From an uncultured Clostridia bacterium (GTDB taxonomy: Bacteria > Bacillota > Clostridia > Oscillospirales > Ruminococcaceae), in NCBI GenBank assembly GCA_937907305.1, contig CALERQ010000119.1, forward strand, positions 1 through 22,720: a stretch of 22,720 bases of DNA. The letters are read 5' to 3'. The position numbers were made by a program, and so were the translations under genes. The notes under the pieces are model-generated. The model saw only the letters and a list, made by a program, of their open reading frames with translations, was not told the origin of the DNA and made no database searches. Position 1 is the stretch's first letter; each line of letters begins with the position of its first letter. Shown here one piece after another: positions 1 through 6,520 of this stretch.

Positions 1-295
1 CGAAGGAGAAGTTGCCCAGCATCTCGAAATAGGTGCCGTGACGGGCGGTCTTGCCTACATTTTCGATATCCGGGGTGCGGATGCACTTCTGGCAGCTGGT
101 GGCGCGGAAGCTGCCGTTCGGCAGGAACTTCTGCCGGGTGAAGTATTTTTTGAGGGGGGCCATGCCGGAATTGATGAGCAGAAGGCTGGCCTCATCCTGC
201 GGCACCAGCGGCGCCGAGGGCAGACGGGTATGCCCCTTGCTGACAAAGAATTCGAGGAAGGTTTCGCGCAGTTCATTGAGTCCTGTCCATTTCAT
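1..295 (-). CDS. alaS: alanine--tRNA ligase, N-terminal part (runs off window)
   Basis: Charges tRNA-Ala with alanine in the cytoplasm. Only the first 98 codons are in the window; the gene continues past base 1. The translation starts MKWTGLNELRETFLEFF and contains the class II catalytic-core hallmarks of AlaRS: a GHTRLPSAPLVP stretch, then NSGMAPLKKYF, then an RTPDIENVGKTARH segment and FEMLGNFSF. These match the conserved AlaRS amino-terminal aminoacylation domain. The start is the ATG at 295-293, the first in-frame start after the T-box leader, preceded by a purine-rich AGGAATT stretch. Upstream lie a T-box leader and a strong promoter, so expression should respond to uncharged tRNA-Ala. 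Nothing is odd in the visible part. Confidence 0.96.
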   Translation of the reverse strand, partial: MKWTGLNELRETFLEFFVSKGHTRLPSAPLVPQDEASLLLINSGMAPLKKYFTRQKFLPNGSFRATSCQKCIRTPDIENVGKTARHGTYFEMLGNFSF

Positions 296-333
296 AGTGG
301 GTAAATTCCTTTCTTTTGATAAGGGTGAAAGCA

Positions 334-390
334 TAAAAAAACAGCTCTCCTCCCCTGCTCCGTTTCGTTGGAGACAAAGGGACGAAAGCC
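334..390 (-). terminator. T-box regulatory terminator
   Basis: Minus-strand hairpin pairing GGCTTTCGT...CCTTTG.CTCC with GGAGCAGGGG...AGGAGAGCT, with one mismatch and one bulge, followed by seven Ts. It lies directly 3' of the T-box motif and 5' of alaS, the position expected for the attenuator. Confidence 0.85.
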
Positions 391-628
391 AGATCTTCCG
401 TGGTACCACCCAGTTTGCAGCGCCGAAAGGACGCTGCCGCTTTTTTGCCGGTTTAACGCACCGGGGACGCCGGCGTTCCTCACGCCGATGGCTCGGGGGC
501 GGCTGTGATGCACCATACGCCGAAAGCCTTGCAGCCGAGGGGCTTTCTCTCTGGGGGCGGCGGTACAAAACTGACCCTGTCATAGCCGTTTGTGCGCTTC
601 CGCCCGATGGGCGAAAGTTTTGATTTAC
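334..628 (-). promoter_or_regulatory. T-box riboswitch leader of alaS
   Basis: The minus strand carries the near-invariant T-box bulge motif GGGTGGTACCACGG (about 397-412). It is followed by a long intrinsic terminator ending in a U run just before alaS. Further upstream are an AGAGAG element and a GCTGCAAG loop-type motif typical of Stem I, then GGTGCATCAC, whose GCA is a plausible alanine specifier codon. In this RNA family, uncharged tRNA pairs with the specifier and with the T-box bulge and stabilises an antiterminator. The class and the downstream gene agree. The exact specifier is my inference. Confidence 0.93.
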
Positions 629-634
629 CGGAAT

Positions 635-664
635 ATTATAAGGCGTTAGATGGGGATTTGTCAA
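635..664 (-). promoter_or_regulatory. sigma-A promoter of the alaS T-box transcript
   Basis: On the minus strand, TTGACA (664-659) and TATAAT (640-635) are separated by 18 bases. Both hexamers are perfect consensus. Transcription would begin near 628, at the 5' end of the T-box leader. Confidence 0.9.
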
Positions 665-740
665 GACCTGAGGGGCGGGGCGACATAGAAAAAGAGGGCA
701 GCTATCTGCCTGCGGATTTCGGTTAAGCAGGGATAAAGCC

Positions 741-769
741 TTGATACAATTCCTAAACAACGCTATAAT
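741..769 (+). promoter_or_regulatory. promoter of the zinc-ribbon gene
   Basis: TTGATA at 741-746 and TATAAT at 764-769 with a 17-base spacer. Transcription would start near 776. This excludes the upstream in-frame ATG at 741 as a start codon and supports the ATG at 810. Confidence 0.8.
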
Positions 770-809
770 GACTATAAAGAAACAGATTGGGAACAGAGGA
801 GATGACTAT

Positions 810-1043
810 ATGAAGTGTCCTTATTGCGGCAGGGAGATGGAACAGGGCGTTATACAGAGCACTTACGAGCTAAACTGGCAGAAAAAGCGGCGTTTGATGA
901 ACCGTTCCGACATGTATGAAGACGCGATATGCCTATCCCCAATGTCGTTCTGGAAGGGCTCGGCTGTTACCGCATGGCTGTGCCGGGACTGCAACAAAAT
1001 AGTAATCGACTATTCCCCAAAAGCGGATGAACCCCAGGGGTGA
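810..1043 (+). CDS. small zinc-ribbon protein, DUF6487-like
   Basis: A 77-residue protein of unknown function. It opens with MKCPYCGREMEQG, a CPYC knuckle, and has a second knuckle near the end, WLCRDCNKIVIDY. Two CxxC pairs about 50 residues apart would bind one zinc. The layout and the terminal C..C.K.IIDY pattern match a family of short Firmicute zinc-ribbon proteins that I recognise as DUF6487; that name is from memory. An AGAGGAG ribosome site sits eight bases before the ATG at 810. The gene has its own promoter and is followed by a terminator, so it is probably monocistronic. It has no membrane segment or signal peptide and is presumably cytoplasmic. Confidence 0.8.
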   Translation: MKCPYCGREMEQGVIQSTYELNWQKKRRLMNRSDMYEDAICLSPMSFWKGSAVTAWLCRDCNKIVIDYSPKADEPQG

Positions 1044-1096
1044 ATCATTTTATATTGACCCAACAGATAAGTTGATTCTTCGACATAAAAAAGCGA

Positions 1097-1131
1097 GATC
1101 CCACCAACCTACGGCTGGTGGGGTCTTTTTT
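1097..1131 (+). terminator. intrinsic terminator after the zinc-ribbon gene
   Basis: GATCCCACCAACC pairs with GGCTGGTGGGGTC across a TAC loop and is followed by six Ts. The core hairpin is the same as in the terminator of the nearby tRNA-Leu. Confidence 0.85.
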
Positions 1132-1156
1132 GGTGCCGCTGACGGGAATCTACCCG
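1101..1156. repeat. partial duplicate of the terminator/tRNA 3'-end module
   Basis: A 21-base hairpin core (1101-1121) recurs exactly at 1249-1269. Each copy is followed within about 15 bases by the same tRNA-Leu 3' terminal sequence. This may mark tRNA gene loss by recombination or an old attachment-site duplication. The interval between copies holds only a hairpin and possible tRNA fragments. Confidence 0.65.
1131..1156 (-). pseudogene. relic of a tRNA-Leu 3' end
   Basis: The first 20 bases of this stretch (1131-1150) are identical to the 3' end of the tRNA-Leu at 1282-1368, including CCA, the 3' acceptor strand and part of the T arm. The match then breaks inside the T loop, and no anticodon arm follows. 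Together with the repeated hairpin at 1101-1121 it forms a second copy of the terminator plus tRNA-3'-end module, 148-151 bases from the intact one. Confidence 0.7.
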
Positions 1157-1162
1157 CGGGCT

Positions 1163-1189
1163 AAAAAACCTGCCACCGGCAGCTTTTTT
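1163..1189. terminator. bidirectional hairpin with A/T flanks
   Basis: Six As, then CTGCC-ACC-GGCAG, then six Ts. It looks like a small two-way terminator between the two tRNA-3'-end copies and could be the leftover terminator of a lost tRNA gene. Confidence 0.6.
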
Positions 1190-1234
1190 ACGCACTGCGG
1201 TGCGCCGCCCTGTTCGATTCCCAGCTGTCATAGC

Positions 1235-1283
1235 CACAAAAAAGAACTCCACCAACCTACGGCTGGTGGAGTTCTTTTTTGTG
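1235..1283. terminator. bidirectional terminator of tRNA-Leu
   Basis: Two 23-base arms, CACAAAAAAGAACTCCACC and its complement, surround a TAC loop with a single G-U type mismatch. On the minus strand it lies immediately 3' of the encoded CCA of tRNA-Leu and ends in a T run. Confidence 0.85.
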
Positions 1284-1368
1284 GTGCCGCTGACGGGAAT
1301 CGAACCCGTACGGTGTTGCCACCGAGGGATTTTAAGTCCCTTGCGTCTGCCTGTTCCGCCACAGCGGC
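1282..1368 (-). tRNA. tRNA-Leu (anticodon UAA)
   Basis: An 87-base tRNA with acceptor stem GCCGCTG/CAGCGGC, discriminator A and an encoded CCA. The anticodon stem AGGGA/TCCCT encloses the loop CTTAAAA, giving anticodon UAA at 1334-1332. The long variable arm and T loop GTTCGATTC fit a class II leucine tRNA that reads UUA and UUG. A consensus promoter lies 28 bases upstream and a terminator directly downstream, so it is transcribed alone. Confidence 0.97.
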
Positions 1369-1395
1369 GTGGTGATTTGGGATGAAACCTTTCCC

Positions 1396-1424
1396 ATCTT
1401 ACAATAGCGCAAAAAAAATGTCAA
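1396..1424 (-). promoter_or_regulatory. promoter of tRNA-Leu
   Basis: On the minus strand, TTGACA (1424-1419) and TAAGAT (1401-1396) lie 17 bases apart, and the tRNA 5' end follows at 1368. This is a strong stable-RNA type promoter. Confidence 0.85.
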
Positions 1425-1477
1425 GGAAGCTGTTGCAAAATGCCGCCAGGAGCCGTTATATAGGGTAGGGACATTAT

Positions 1478-1499
1478 CCCCCCCCCAAAAAAAGGGGGG
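1478..1499. repeat. homopolymer hairpin C9-A7-G6
   Basis: Nine Cs, seven As and six Gs in a row can fold into a CCCCCC/GGGGGG hairpin with an A loop. It sits between the divergent promoters of tRNA-Leu and the small membrane gene. Such tracts are prone to slippage. Confidence 0.7.
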
Positions 1500-1542
1500 T
1501 AAATAGTGGGAACTGTCAATGGCTGAGGCATCCCTTCCCTGC

Positions 1543-1548
1543 TATAAT
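1543..1548 (+). promoter_or_regulatory. probable -10 box upstream of the small membrane protein pair
   Basis: Perfect TATAAT 43 bases before the ATG at 1592. No good -35 hexamer is present at the right spacing (TGGCTG at 1520-1525), so the promoter may be weak or activator-dependent. The surrounding CTATAATGGGAACG resembles the -10 region before the EIIC gene. Confidence 0.5.
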
Positions 1549-1591
1549 GGGAACGAAAGAGAAAACACTTTACAGGAGAGGAGAAAACAAC

Positions 1592-1855
1592 ATGTCTGAA
1601 GCGATCCGTTACACCGTTTTTTGTGTGCTGAGCTTCGTCACCTTTATTGCGTGGGGGATGATCACCCATGATTTTCGCGGAACGATTTGGTACTGGGCAG
1701 CGGGCGTACTGCTGGCCGGGCTTGCGGAGGTCTGGTTCCGGCAGATCAAAAAAATATCCAAAGAGAAAGCGCAGCCGTTTGGCTTTTTCCGATTCAGTCC
1801 GCTGATGATCTGTCTGATCGTTCGCTATCTCGGCTGGCTGTGCTGGGGAAACTGA
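1592..1855 (+). CDS. small membrane protein, three predicted helices
   Basis: An 87-residue protein I do not recognise. Hydrophobic stretches at about residues 6-23, 29-46 and 68-85 suggest three membrane helices. The loop between helices 2 and 3 is strongly basic (RQIKKISKEK) and should face the cytoplasm. The ATG at 1592 is chosen because AGGAGAGGAG lies eight bases before it, while the earlier in-frame ATG at 1547 overlaps the -10 box. The next gene starts 21 bases downstream with its own ribosome site, so the two are probably co-transcribed. No catalytic motif is visible. Confidence 0.78.
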   Translation: MSEAIRYTVFCVLSFVTFIAWGMITHDFRGTIWYWAAGVLLAGLAEVWFRQIKKISKEKAQPFGFFRFSPLMICLIVRYLGWLCWGN

Positions 1856-1876
1856 ACACAGAAAGGGGGAAACACC

Positions 1877-2257
1877 ATGAAAAAATGGCTGCCTGCGCTT
1901 GTTCTTTTGGCCGCGGCCCTGGTGTACTTGGGGGCGATATTTTTCCCCATTACCGGGCTGCCGCACAGCCGGGCGGAAGCCCTGCAATGGGATGAGGACA
2001 GCCGGCCGATGACCGTGGAGGAAAGCGAGGCACTGGCCGAACAGCTGGCCAAGGTGAAATTCAATATCCGGGCCTCCGGCTCCACCACCCTGTATACGGA
2101 GCGCATCATCGTGTTCTTTGATGACCGGACGGCGCAGACCATCCTGTACTGCATGGAGGACGGCACGCTGTGGCTGACGGTGGGGAACCACAGGTACTGC
2201 GGAAAGGACGCGGGAGTGTATGGCTGGCTGCGGGAGATAACAGGGGAAAGCGAATAA
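1877..2257 (+). CDS. membrane-anchored extracytoplasmic protein of unknown function
   Basis: A 126-residue protein. Residues 1-24 (MKKWLPALVLLAAALVYLGA) form a positively charged start plus a hydrophobic helix, either an uncleaved anchor or a signal peptide without a clear cleavage site. The remaining 100 residues are soluble and acidic, with alternating beta-like segments (TLYTERIIVFFDD, TILYCMEDGTLWLTV) and two cysteines. I recognise no family. AAAGGGGGA precedes the ATG. It follows the three-helix protein by 21 bases, and a shared two-way terminator ends the unit, so it is presumably the partner of that protein at the membrane. Confidence 0.78.
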   Translation: MKKWLPALVLLAAALVYLGAIFFPITGLPHSRAEALQWDEDSRPMTVEESEALAEQLAKVKFNIRASGSTTLYTERIIVFFDDRTAQTILYCMEDGTLWLTVGNHRYCGKDAGVYGWLREITGESE

Positions 2258-2274
2258 CAGAATAACAAAAGGAA

Positions 2275-2306
2275 AAGAGGAGCCGTGGGGTGCGGCTCCT
2301 CTTTTT
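2275..2306. terminator. bidirectional terminator
   Basis: AAAGAGGAGCCG pairs with CGGCTCCTCTTT across a seven-base loop and has T runs on both strands. It separates the two-gene membrane unit from the convergent microprotein gene. Confidence 0.88.
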
Positions 2307-2312
2307 GAGGGG

Positions 2313-2423
2313 TCAGGGTCTGTTATTTTGCTCGATGCGCTCCAAAAGCTCGGTCTGGCGCTCCATTTCTCTTTGGATCTCCCGCAGTGTTTCAAGGATA
2401 TTGTTCAGAATGAGTTCTTCCAT
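2313..2423 (-). CDS. 36-residue coiled-coil microprotein
   Basis: A very short gene starting at the ATG at 2423. The product begins MEELILNNILETLREIQ and ends with ERIEQNNRP. Leucine and isoleucine recur at heptad-like positions (L4, I5, I9, L10, L13, I16, then L26, L27, I30) among Glu, Arg and Gln. This predicts one continuous amphipathic helix that could oligomerise or bind a partner. Support for a real gene is unusually good for its size: an AGAGAGGAA ribosome site, a strong promoter (2452-2480) and a terminator just past the stop. I do not recognise it. It has no membrane segment. It could be a small adaptor or regulator; the function is unknown. Confidence 0.72.
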   Translation of the reverse strand: MEELILNNILETLREIQREMERQTELLERIEQNNRP

Positions 2424-2451
2424 GATGATTCCTCTCTTGGTTTTTTCTTTT

Positions 2452-2480
2452 ATGATACCATAAATCGCCAGCCGGTGCAA
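2452..2480 (-). promoter_or_regulatory. promoter of the coiled-coil microprotein
   Basis: On the minus strand, TTGCAC (2480-2475) and TATCAT (2457-2452) are 17 bases apart, with an extended -10 TGG. Confidence 0.75.
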
Positions 2481-2578
2481 TGCGGCGCTTGACTTTACGC
2501 CGCCGGTATGGGAAAATAGGTAGGCTAATATATTGGGATTTTATGCTTTTTCTTCATACTATCGTCACATTCCCCGGT

Positions 2579-2584
2579 TATAAT
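2579..2584 (+). promoter_or_regulatory. probable -10 box of the EIIC gene
   Basis: Perfect TATAAT, with transcription expected near 2591. That lies 3' of the in-frame ATG at 2587, so translation should begin at the TTG at 2623. No convincing -35 box is visible. Confidence 0.55.
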
Positions 2585-2622
2585 GGGTGGGACGAGCATT
2601 CTCCCAAAGGAGGTCTACTACC

Positions 2623-4011
2623 TTGGATATACTCCATTCCCTTTATGATATCGTAAGCGGGCTGGGCAGCTTTTTGCTGATCCCCGTGTTCTTCTTTTTG
2701 CTGGGGCTGGCAAGCCGCGCGGGGATCCAGCGCTCCGGCCAGTGCGCGCTGGCGGTACTGGGCAGCACCGTAGCCATCCAGCTGCTCATCAGCACGCTGG
2801 GCGGCCAGCTGGTGACGCTGGTGAACACCATGATCGATACCTATTCCCTTTCCACCGGGGCGGCCAACCTGCACTGGCAGGCTGCGGCCGAGGTGACGCT
2901 GAACAGTGATATCCTGTACTGGGTGCTGCCGGGGGCCGTGCTGCTGAACCTGCTGATGCTGGCCTGCCGGGTGACTCGGGTGCTGAACATGGACCTGTGG
3001 AGCCTGTGGCAGGCAGCCTTTGCGGGGGTGCTGGCGCAGCAGCTGACCGGCGAGATGTGGTGCGGCCTGGCGGCCGCCCTGCTGATGGTGGTGCTGCAGA
3101 TCATCCTGGCGGATGTCTTTACCGCGCCGGTGAGCCGGCTGACCGGGACTTCCCATATCACCTTTACCCAAAGCTTTGCCGTGGGGGCGGCCCCGCTGGC
3201 GTGGCTTTGCAATTTCCTTATCAACCTGATCCCCAGACTGCGGGACCGGCGTGTTTCGCTGGAGCAATCCCGCCGGGGGAACTTCCTGCTGGAGCCAAGC
3301 CTGTGGGGCCTGGTACTGGGCTTTATCATGGGTATGGCGGCCGGGCTGCCCCTCTACGACGCGGTCTCCTTTGCGCTGGTGGCGGCCGGGTGCCTGTTTG
3401 CCCTGCCCCGCCTGCTGCGGGTATTCGGACGCGCGGCGGCCTCGGTGCTGGAGCCGCTGGCGGCCAGAAAGACCTATCACGGCCGGCTGCCGCTGAATGT
3501 GGCGGTAAACGCCGTAGTGGGCACCGCCAATGCCACCACGCTGCTTTCCGCCATCATACTGGTACCGGTAACGGTGGCGCTGGCAGCGGTACTGCCGGGC
3601 AACCTGGTGCTGCCCCAGGGCGATGTGGCCATGCTGCTGTACCTGATGATCTTTGTGACGGCGATGAGCGGCGGCTGCCTGCTGCGCAGTTTGGTGACCG
3701 GACTCATCAGCGCCATTGCCATGCTGTATAGCGGCACGCTGCTGACCTATCTCTTTACAGCGGCGGCCAAGGCCATGGATGCGGCGACCTACGGCGCGGG
3801 GGAATTCAACACCCTGTGCAATACCGCCAATCCGCTGAGTTTGCTCTTTGTGGAAGGCGCGAGCTTTGGCATCGCGGGGATAGCGGCGCTGGCGGTGCTG
3901 GTGCTGGGGATCACCTTCCTGGCCGGGCGGCGGCTGCTCCGCATGACCCACCGGCTGGCGGCACAGCTGGCGGCTGCGGCAGCCGAGGAAACGCCCACCG
4001 AAGAAAACTGA
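2623..4011 (+). CDS. PTS EIIC, galactitol (GatC/SgcC) family
   Basis: A polytopic membrane component that would move a sugar or polyol across the membrane in a phosphotransferase system. The 462 residues are hydrophobic with about ten or more helices. Segments align by eye with GatC: CRVTRVLNMDLWSLW (GatC TRMTRVVNVDIWNIW), EPSLWGLVLGFIMGMAAGLPLYD, and LPGNLVLPQGDVA (GatC VPGNQVLPFGDLA). The start is the TTG at 2623, because AAAGGAGGT lies eight bases before it and the promoter start point excludes the earlier ATG. No EIIA or EIIB gene is adjacent, and a terminator follows, so it is an orphan. It may use EIIA/EIIB from elsewhere or work uncoupled. An HPr domain is encoded at 21499-22020. Substrate unknown. 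Confidence 0.88.
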   Translation: MDILHSLYDIVSGLGSFLLIPVFFFLLGLASRAGIQRSGQCALAVLGSTVAIQLLISTLGGQLVTLVNTMIDTYSLSTGAANLHWQAAAEVTLNSDILYWVLPGAVLLNLLMLACRVTRVLNMDLWSLWQAAFAGVLAQQLTGEMWCGLAAALLMVVLQIILADVFTAPVSRLTGTSHITFTQSFAVGAAPLAWLCNFLINLIPRLRDRRVSLEQSRRGNFLLEPSLWGLVLGFIMGMAAGLPLYDAVSFALVAAGCLFALPRLLRVFGRAAASVLEPLAARKTYHGRLPLNVAVNAVVGTANATTLLSAIILVPVTVALAAVLPGNLVLPQGDVAMLLYLMIFVTAMSGGCLLRSLVTGLISAIAMLYSGTLLTYLFTAAAKAMDAATYGAGEFNTLCNTANPLSLLFVEGASFGIAGIAALAVLVLGITFLAGRRLLRMTHRLAAQLAAAAAEETPTEEN

Positions 4012-4022
4012 ATGGTAAAAAG

Positions 4023-4057
4023 AAAAGGCTCGCTGTGGTTTGCAGCGGGCCTTTTTT
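4023..4057. terminator. terminator after the EIIC gene
   Basis: GGCTCGCTG pairs with CAGCGGGCC, followed by six Ts. A-rich sequence on the other side gives a T run on the minus strand as well, so it can also end the convergent gene at 4205. Confidence 0.85.
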
Positions 4058-4090
4058 GTGGCTTTTGCGGGGAAGTGCGAGGCGCAGGAT

Positions 4091-4183
4091 GGGGCCCGCA
4101 GGGCCGGCCGTCCCCCCAACGGGGGACGGCGGGAGGGGGCGAAGCCCCCCGCCCCGGCGAAGCCGGGGCGCCCTGCGGGCCCC
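4091..4183. repeat. GC-rich compound palindrome
   Basis: Outer arms GGGGCCCGCAGGGC and GCCCTGCGGGCCCC enclose three inner hairpins: CCGTCCCCC/GGGGGACGG, GGGGGC-GAA-GCCCCC and CCCCGGC-GAA-GCCGGGG. It could fold into a cloverleaf or cruciform. It lies between convergent genes and belongs to the same style of element as those at 5761, 11681, 12994 and 14897. Confidence 0.8.
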
Positions 4184-4204
4184 GACCCCGGCCCCTGCTG
4201 AAAC

Positions 4205-6301
4205 CTACCTCAACAGCAGGCGGGTACCCACCAGGCGTTCCCAGGTGCGGGGACCCACGATACCATCGGCGGTGAGGCCAAAGAGCCGCTGGAAGGCCTG
4301 CACGGCGTTTTCCGTCGCGGGGCCGTAGATGCCATCCACGGTGACACGGGGCAGCGGATAGGCGCGGGCCAGGGTGTTCAGGTACTCCTGCACCACCCGG
4401 ACATTATCCCCGCGGCTGCCGCTTTTCAGCGGGGTGCCGGGGTAGGTAACGGCCAGACCGGTGGTTTGTGTAATCCCCAGGAAACGCTCATACAGGGCGT
4501 TCCAGGTAGCGGGACCAATGATGCCATCCACGGTGAGGCCCTGCATCTTTTGGAAAGTGCGCACAGCGTTTTCGGTGGCCGGGCCATAGGAACCATCGAT
4601 GGTGATGGGTGGGATCTCATCATCGTACAGGGCAATAACCCGCAGGAAGTACTGGGCCAGGCGCACCGTTTCTCCGCTGCTGCCCCGGCGCAGGGTACCG
4701 CTGGGGCGCTCGGCCGGGAGGGGAATATCCCCCCCGCCCAGCTCCGCCAAACGCATGACCGCCACATAAATATAGGCGATCTTATTCCAGGTGGCGGGGC
4801 CGATGATGCCATCGGGGGTCAGATTGAAGATGCGCTGGAAAGCCTGCACAGAACGCTGCATTTCGGCATTGTAGGTGTCGCCGCCAGTGGTGCTGATGGC
4901 GGGAATGGCCGGATAATTGCGGCGGATGCGGTTGAGCCAGGTCCGGATGGTGCGGACATCCTCTCCCCTGCTGCCAATAGTAAGCGGCGAACCCGGATAG
5001 GAGGAAGTGATGCGGCGCTGCACCGTAGCGGTATCAATGACGATGTCATCGCCGTAGTAATAGCGCAGAATGCCCAGCGGCGTGTAGCCGTTATTGGCCA
5101 GGGCAACGGTGCCCCACTGGGAAAGTCCCCCGCAGGTGACGGTGGTGCCATTGCAGTACTGCGCAAAAATGGGATTGACCGCGCCGCGGCGGCGGATGTA
5201 CTGGTCGAACAGTTCATCTACCAGGCGGCTGATATTGGTAAAGATATTGCGTCCATAGACGAAGTACTGGTCGTAGGCAGTATTATTGGTGATATTGAAA
5301 TTGTAACCGCGGCTGGGGTACCATTCGGTAAAGATGCGGTTCTGGGCAAAGGTGATCTGCGCCAGGATATTGGCCCGCAGAGCGGCCTCCGGCCAGGTGG
5401 GGTATATCTCGCTGGAGGCGACATTCTTGATGTAATCCCGGAAGCTGACGGTGACATTGCGGGCGGAGGTATCATTGGGGGCCCCCAGGTGCACGGTGAT
5501 GTATTCCGGCACATATACCTGCGAAGCGGCCCGGGGGCCGGTCAGCACCTCGGCGGCGCTGGTGGTACCGCTCTCCTCCGCCAGGTTGCGGGTGACGGGC
5601 GGGGCGGCGAGATCCTCACCATTGCCATTATCCCCATCCTCTCCGGCTGCCGCCAAAACCGGCACCGCGCGGGGCAGGGCCAGTTCCCGCGCATCGGGCG
5701 GGGCCGCCAGATCGGTGGTGGATGGCTCCGCTTCGGGCAAATTCGCGGTGGGGGCTGGTTCGGGCCGCAGGCCGCCCGCCGTTCCGGCGGGCACACGGGC
5801 TTCGCCCGTGTCGGCGGCTTCGCCGCCGGGCCTGCGGCCCGGCTCCGCCCCCTGCAGGGACCCAGGCGGCTGGGCGTCCTTCTGCGGGCTCTGGGCAAAG
5901 CGGCCGGGCTGCTCACTTTCCAGCGGATCCTCCGGCTCTCCAATGGTCTCCTCCGGCGTATTGGTTATGTTCTCCCCCTCCTCATAGGGAATCATCTCCA
6001 CCATCTGCAGCGACTGCTGCCCGGCAAAGACCTGGATCCCGGTCAAACGCACCGGCACATAGCCCTCCGCCCGGATATCGGCGTGATAGATGCTGTACGG
6101 ACGGCCGTCGTTGCCGGGGGTCTGGCTCCAGGAAAGGGGCGGAGCGGTGACACACAGCACACGGGTACGGCCGCTTTGGTCGGTTGTCAGGCGGGTATTG
6201 CGCCCGGTGATGGGATCGGTGACAAGAACACTGGCCCCCTGCACCGGCAGCGCGCTGCGGGCGGTGGAAAGCTGAAAAATAAGGGTGGCATCACAGATCA
6301 T
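4205..6301 (-). CDS. SpoIID-like protein with three peptidoglycan-binding modules
   Basis: A 698-residue protein in four parts. Residues 1-110 look like a carboxypeptidase-regulatory beta-sandwich (VQGASVLVTDP, HADIRAEGYVPVRL). Residues 111-260 are a low-complexity Pro/Glu/Ala linker. Residues 262-420 resemble the SpoIID/LytB domain (VTVSFRDYIKNVASSEIYPTWPEAALRA, then GGLSQWGTVALANNGY). Three PG-binding-1 modules follow, at about 440-510, 535-605 and 625-693, each with DGIxGPxTW. SpoIID proteins act on peptidoglycan, as lytic glycosylases, in engulfment. No signal peptide is visible, so a role in the spore or forespore, or unconventional export, is possible. The ATG at 6301 has GGGAGGA ahead of it. 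The linker contains a repeat element (5761-5860). Confidence 0.82.
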   Translation of the reverse strand: MICDATLIFQLSTARSALPVQGASVLVTDPITGRNTRLTTDQSGRTRVLCVTAPPLSWSQTPGNDGRPYSIYHADIRAEGYVPVRLTGIQVFAGQQSLQMVEMIPYEEGENITNTPEETIGEPEDPLESEQPGRFAQSPQKDAQPPGSLQGAEPGRRPGGEAADTGEARVPAGTAGGLRPEPAPTANLPEAEPSTTDLAAPPDARELALPRAVPVLAAAGEDGDNGNGEDLAAPPVTRNLAEESGTTSAAEVLTGPRAASQVYVPEYITVHLGAPNDTSARNVTVSFRDYIKNVASSEIYPTWPEAALRANILAQITFAQNRIFTEWYPSRGYNFNITNNTAYDQYFVYGRNIFTNISRLVDELFDQYIRRRGAVNPIFAQYCNGTTVTCGGLSQWGTVALANNGYTPLGILRYYYGDDIVIDTATVQRRITSSYPGSPLTIGSRGEDVRTIRTWLNRIRRNYPAIPAISTTGGDTYNAEMQRSVQAFQRIFNLTPDGIIGPATWNKIAYIYVAVMRLAELGGGDIPLPAERPSGTLRRGSSGETVRLAQYFLRVIALYDDEIPPITIDGSYGPATENAVRTFQKMQGLTVDGIIGPATWNALYERFLGITQTTGLAVTYPGTPLKSGSRGDNVRVVQEYLNTLARAYPLPRVTVDGIYGPATENAVQAFQRLFGLTADGIVGPRTWERLVGTRLLLR
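5761..5860. repeat. GC-rich palindromic element inside a coding region (copy A)
   Basis: Nested hairpins in a row: GCCCGCCG/CGGCGGGC, ACACGGGC-TTC-GCCCGTGT, CGGCGGC-TTC-GCCGCCG, then GGGCCTGCGGCCC. It is about 90 percent identical by eye to the intergenic copy at 11681-11797, in the same orientation. Here it is translated without interruption as roughly residues 148-181 of the SpoIID-like protein, in its flexible linker. Confidence 0.85.
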
Positions 6302-6491
6302 GGGTTTTCCTCCCTTTCGGCCTGCCCCAGGTCCCCAGGCGGGCGGGCGCCCCGGCGCGTGGGGAGGGCCGCCCGCAGAGAAGCGGAGGATCGGCCCGAC
6401 CATAGCAGAGGGGTGCCCGCCCGGTTCTCCTGCGGGGAGCGGGCGGATCTAATAAAATGCGGTGTTCCATGCTATGCGGCAGCAAAACAAA

Positions 6492-6520
6492 TTGCCAATG
6501 GTCCCTCTATCCTGTATAAT
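6492..6520 (+). promoter_or_regulatory. promoter of the comEC-holA operon
   Basis: TTGCCA at 6492-6497 and TATAAT at 6515-6520 with a 17-base spacer, about 35 bases before the comEC start. Confidence 0.85.

Noticed and set aside
51..623. 190-codon plus-strand open frame across alaS and its leader
   Set aside because: Overlaps alaS and the T-box RNA on the other strand, has no ribosome site, and Arg/Ser-rich composition marks it as a shadow.
1201..1236. Plus-strand tRNA suggested by GTTCGATTCCC
   Set aside because: The flanking bases do not form a T stem, and no acceptor or anticodon arm can be drawn; at most a fragment.
1421..2395. 324-codon minus-strand open frame
   Set aside because: Runs through two terminators and a promoter, opposite two small genes with good start signals. 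It shows no recognisable protein features.
2578..4119. 513-codon open frame on the minus strand opposite the EIIC gene
   Set aside because: It is rich in Gln, His, Arg and Pro, has no family features and lies fully antisense to a well-supported membrane protein; GC-rich codon usage produces such shadows.
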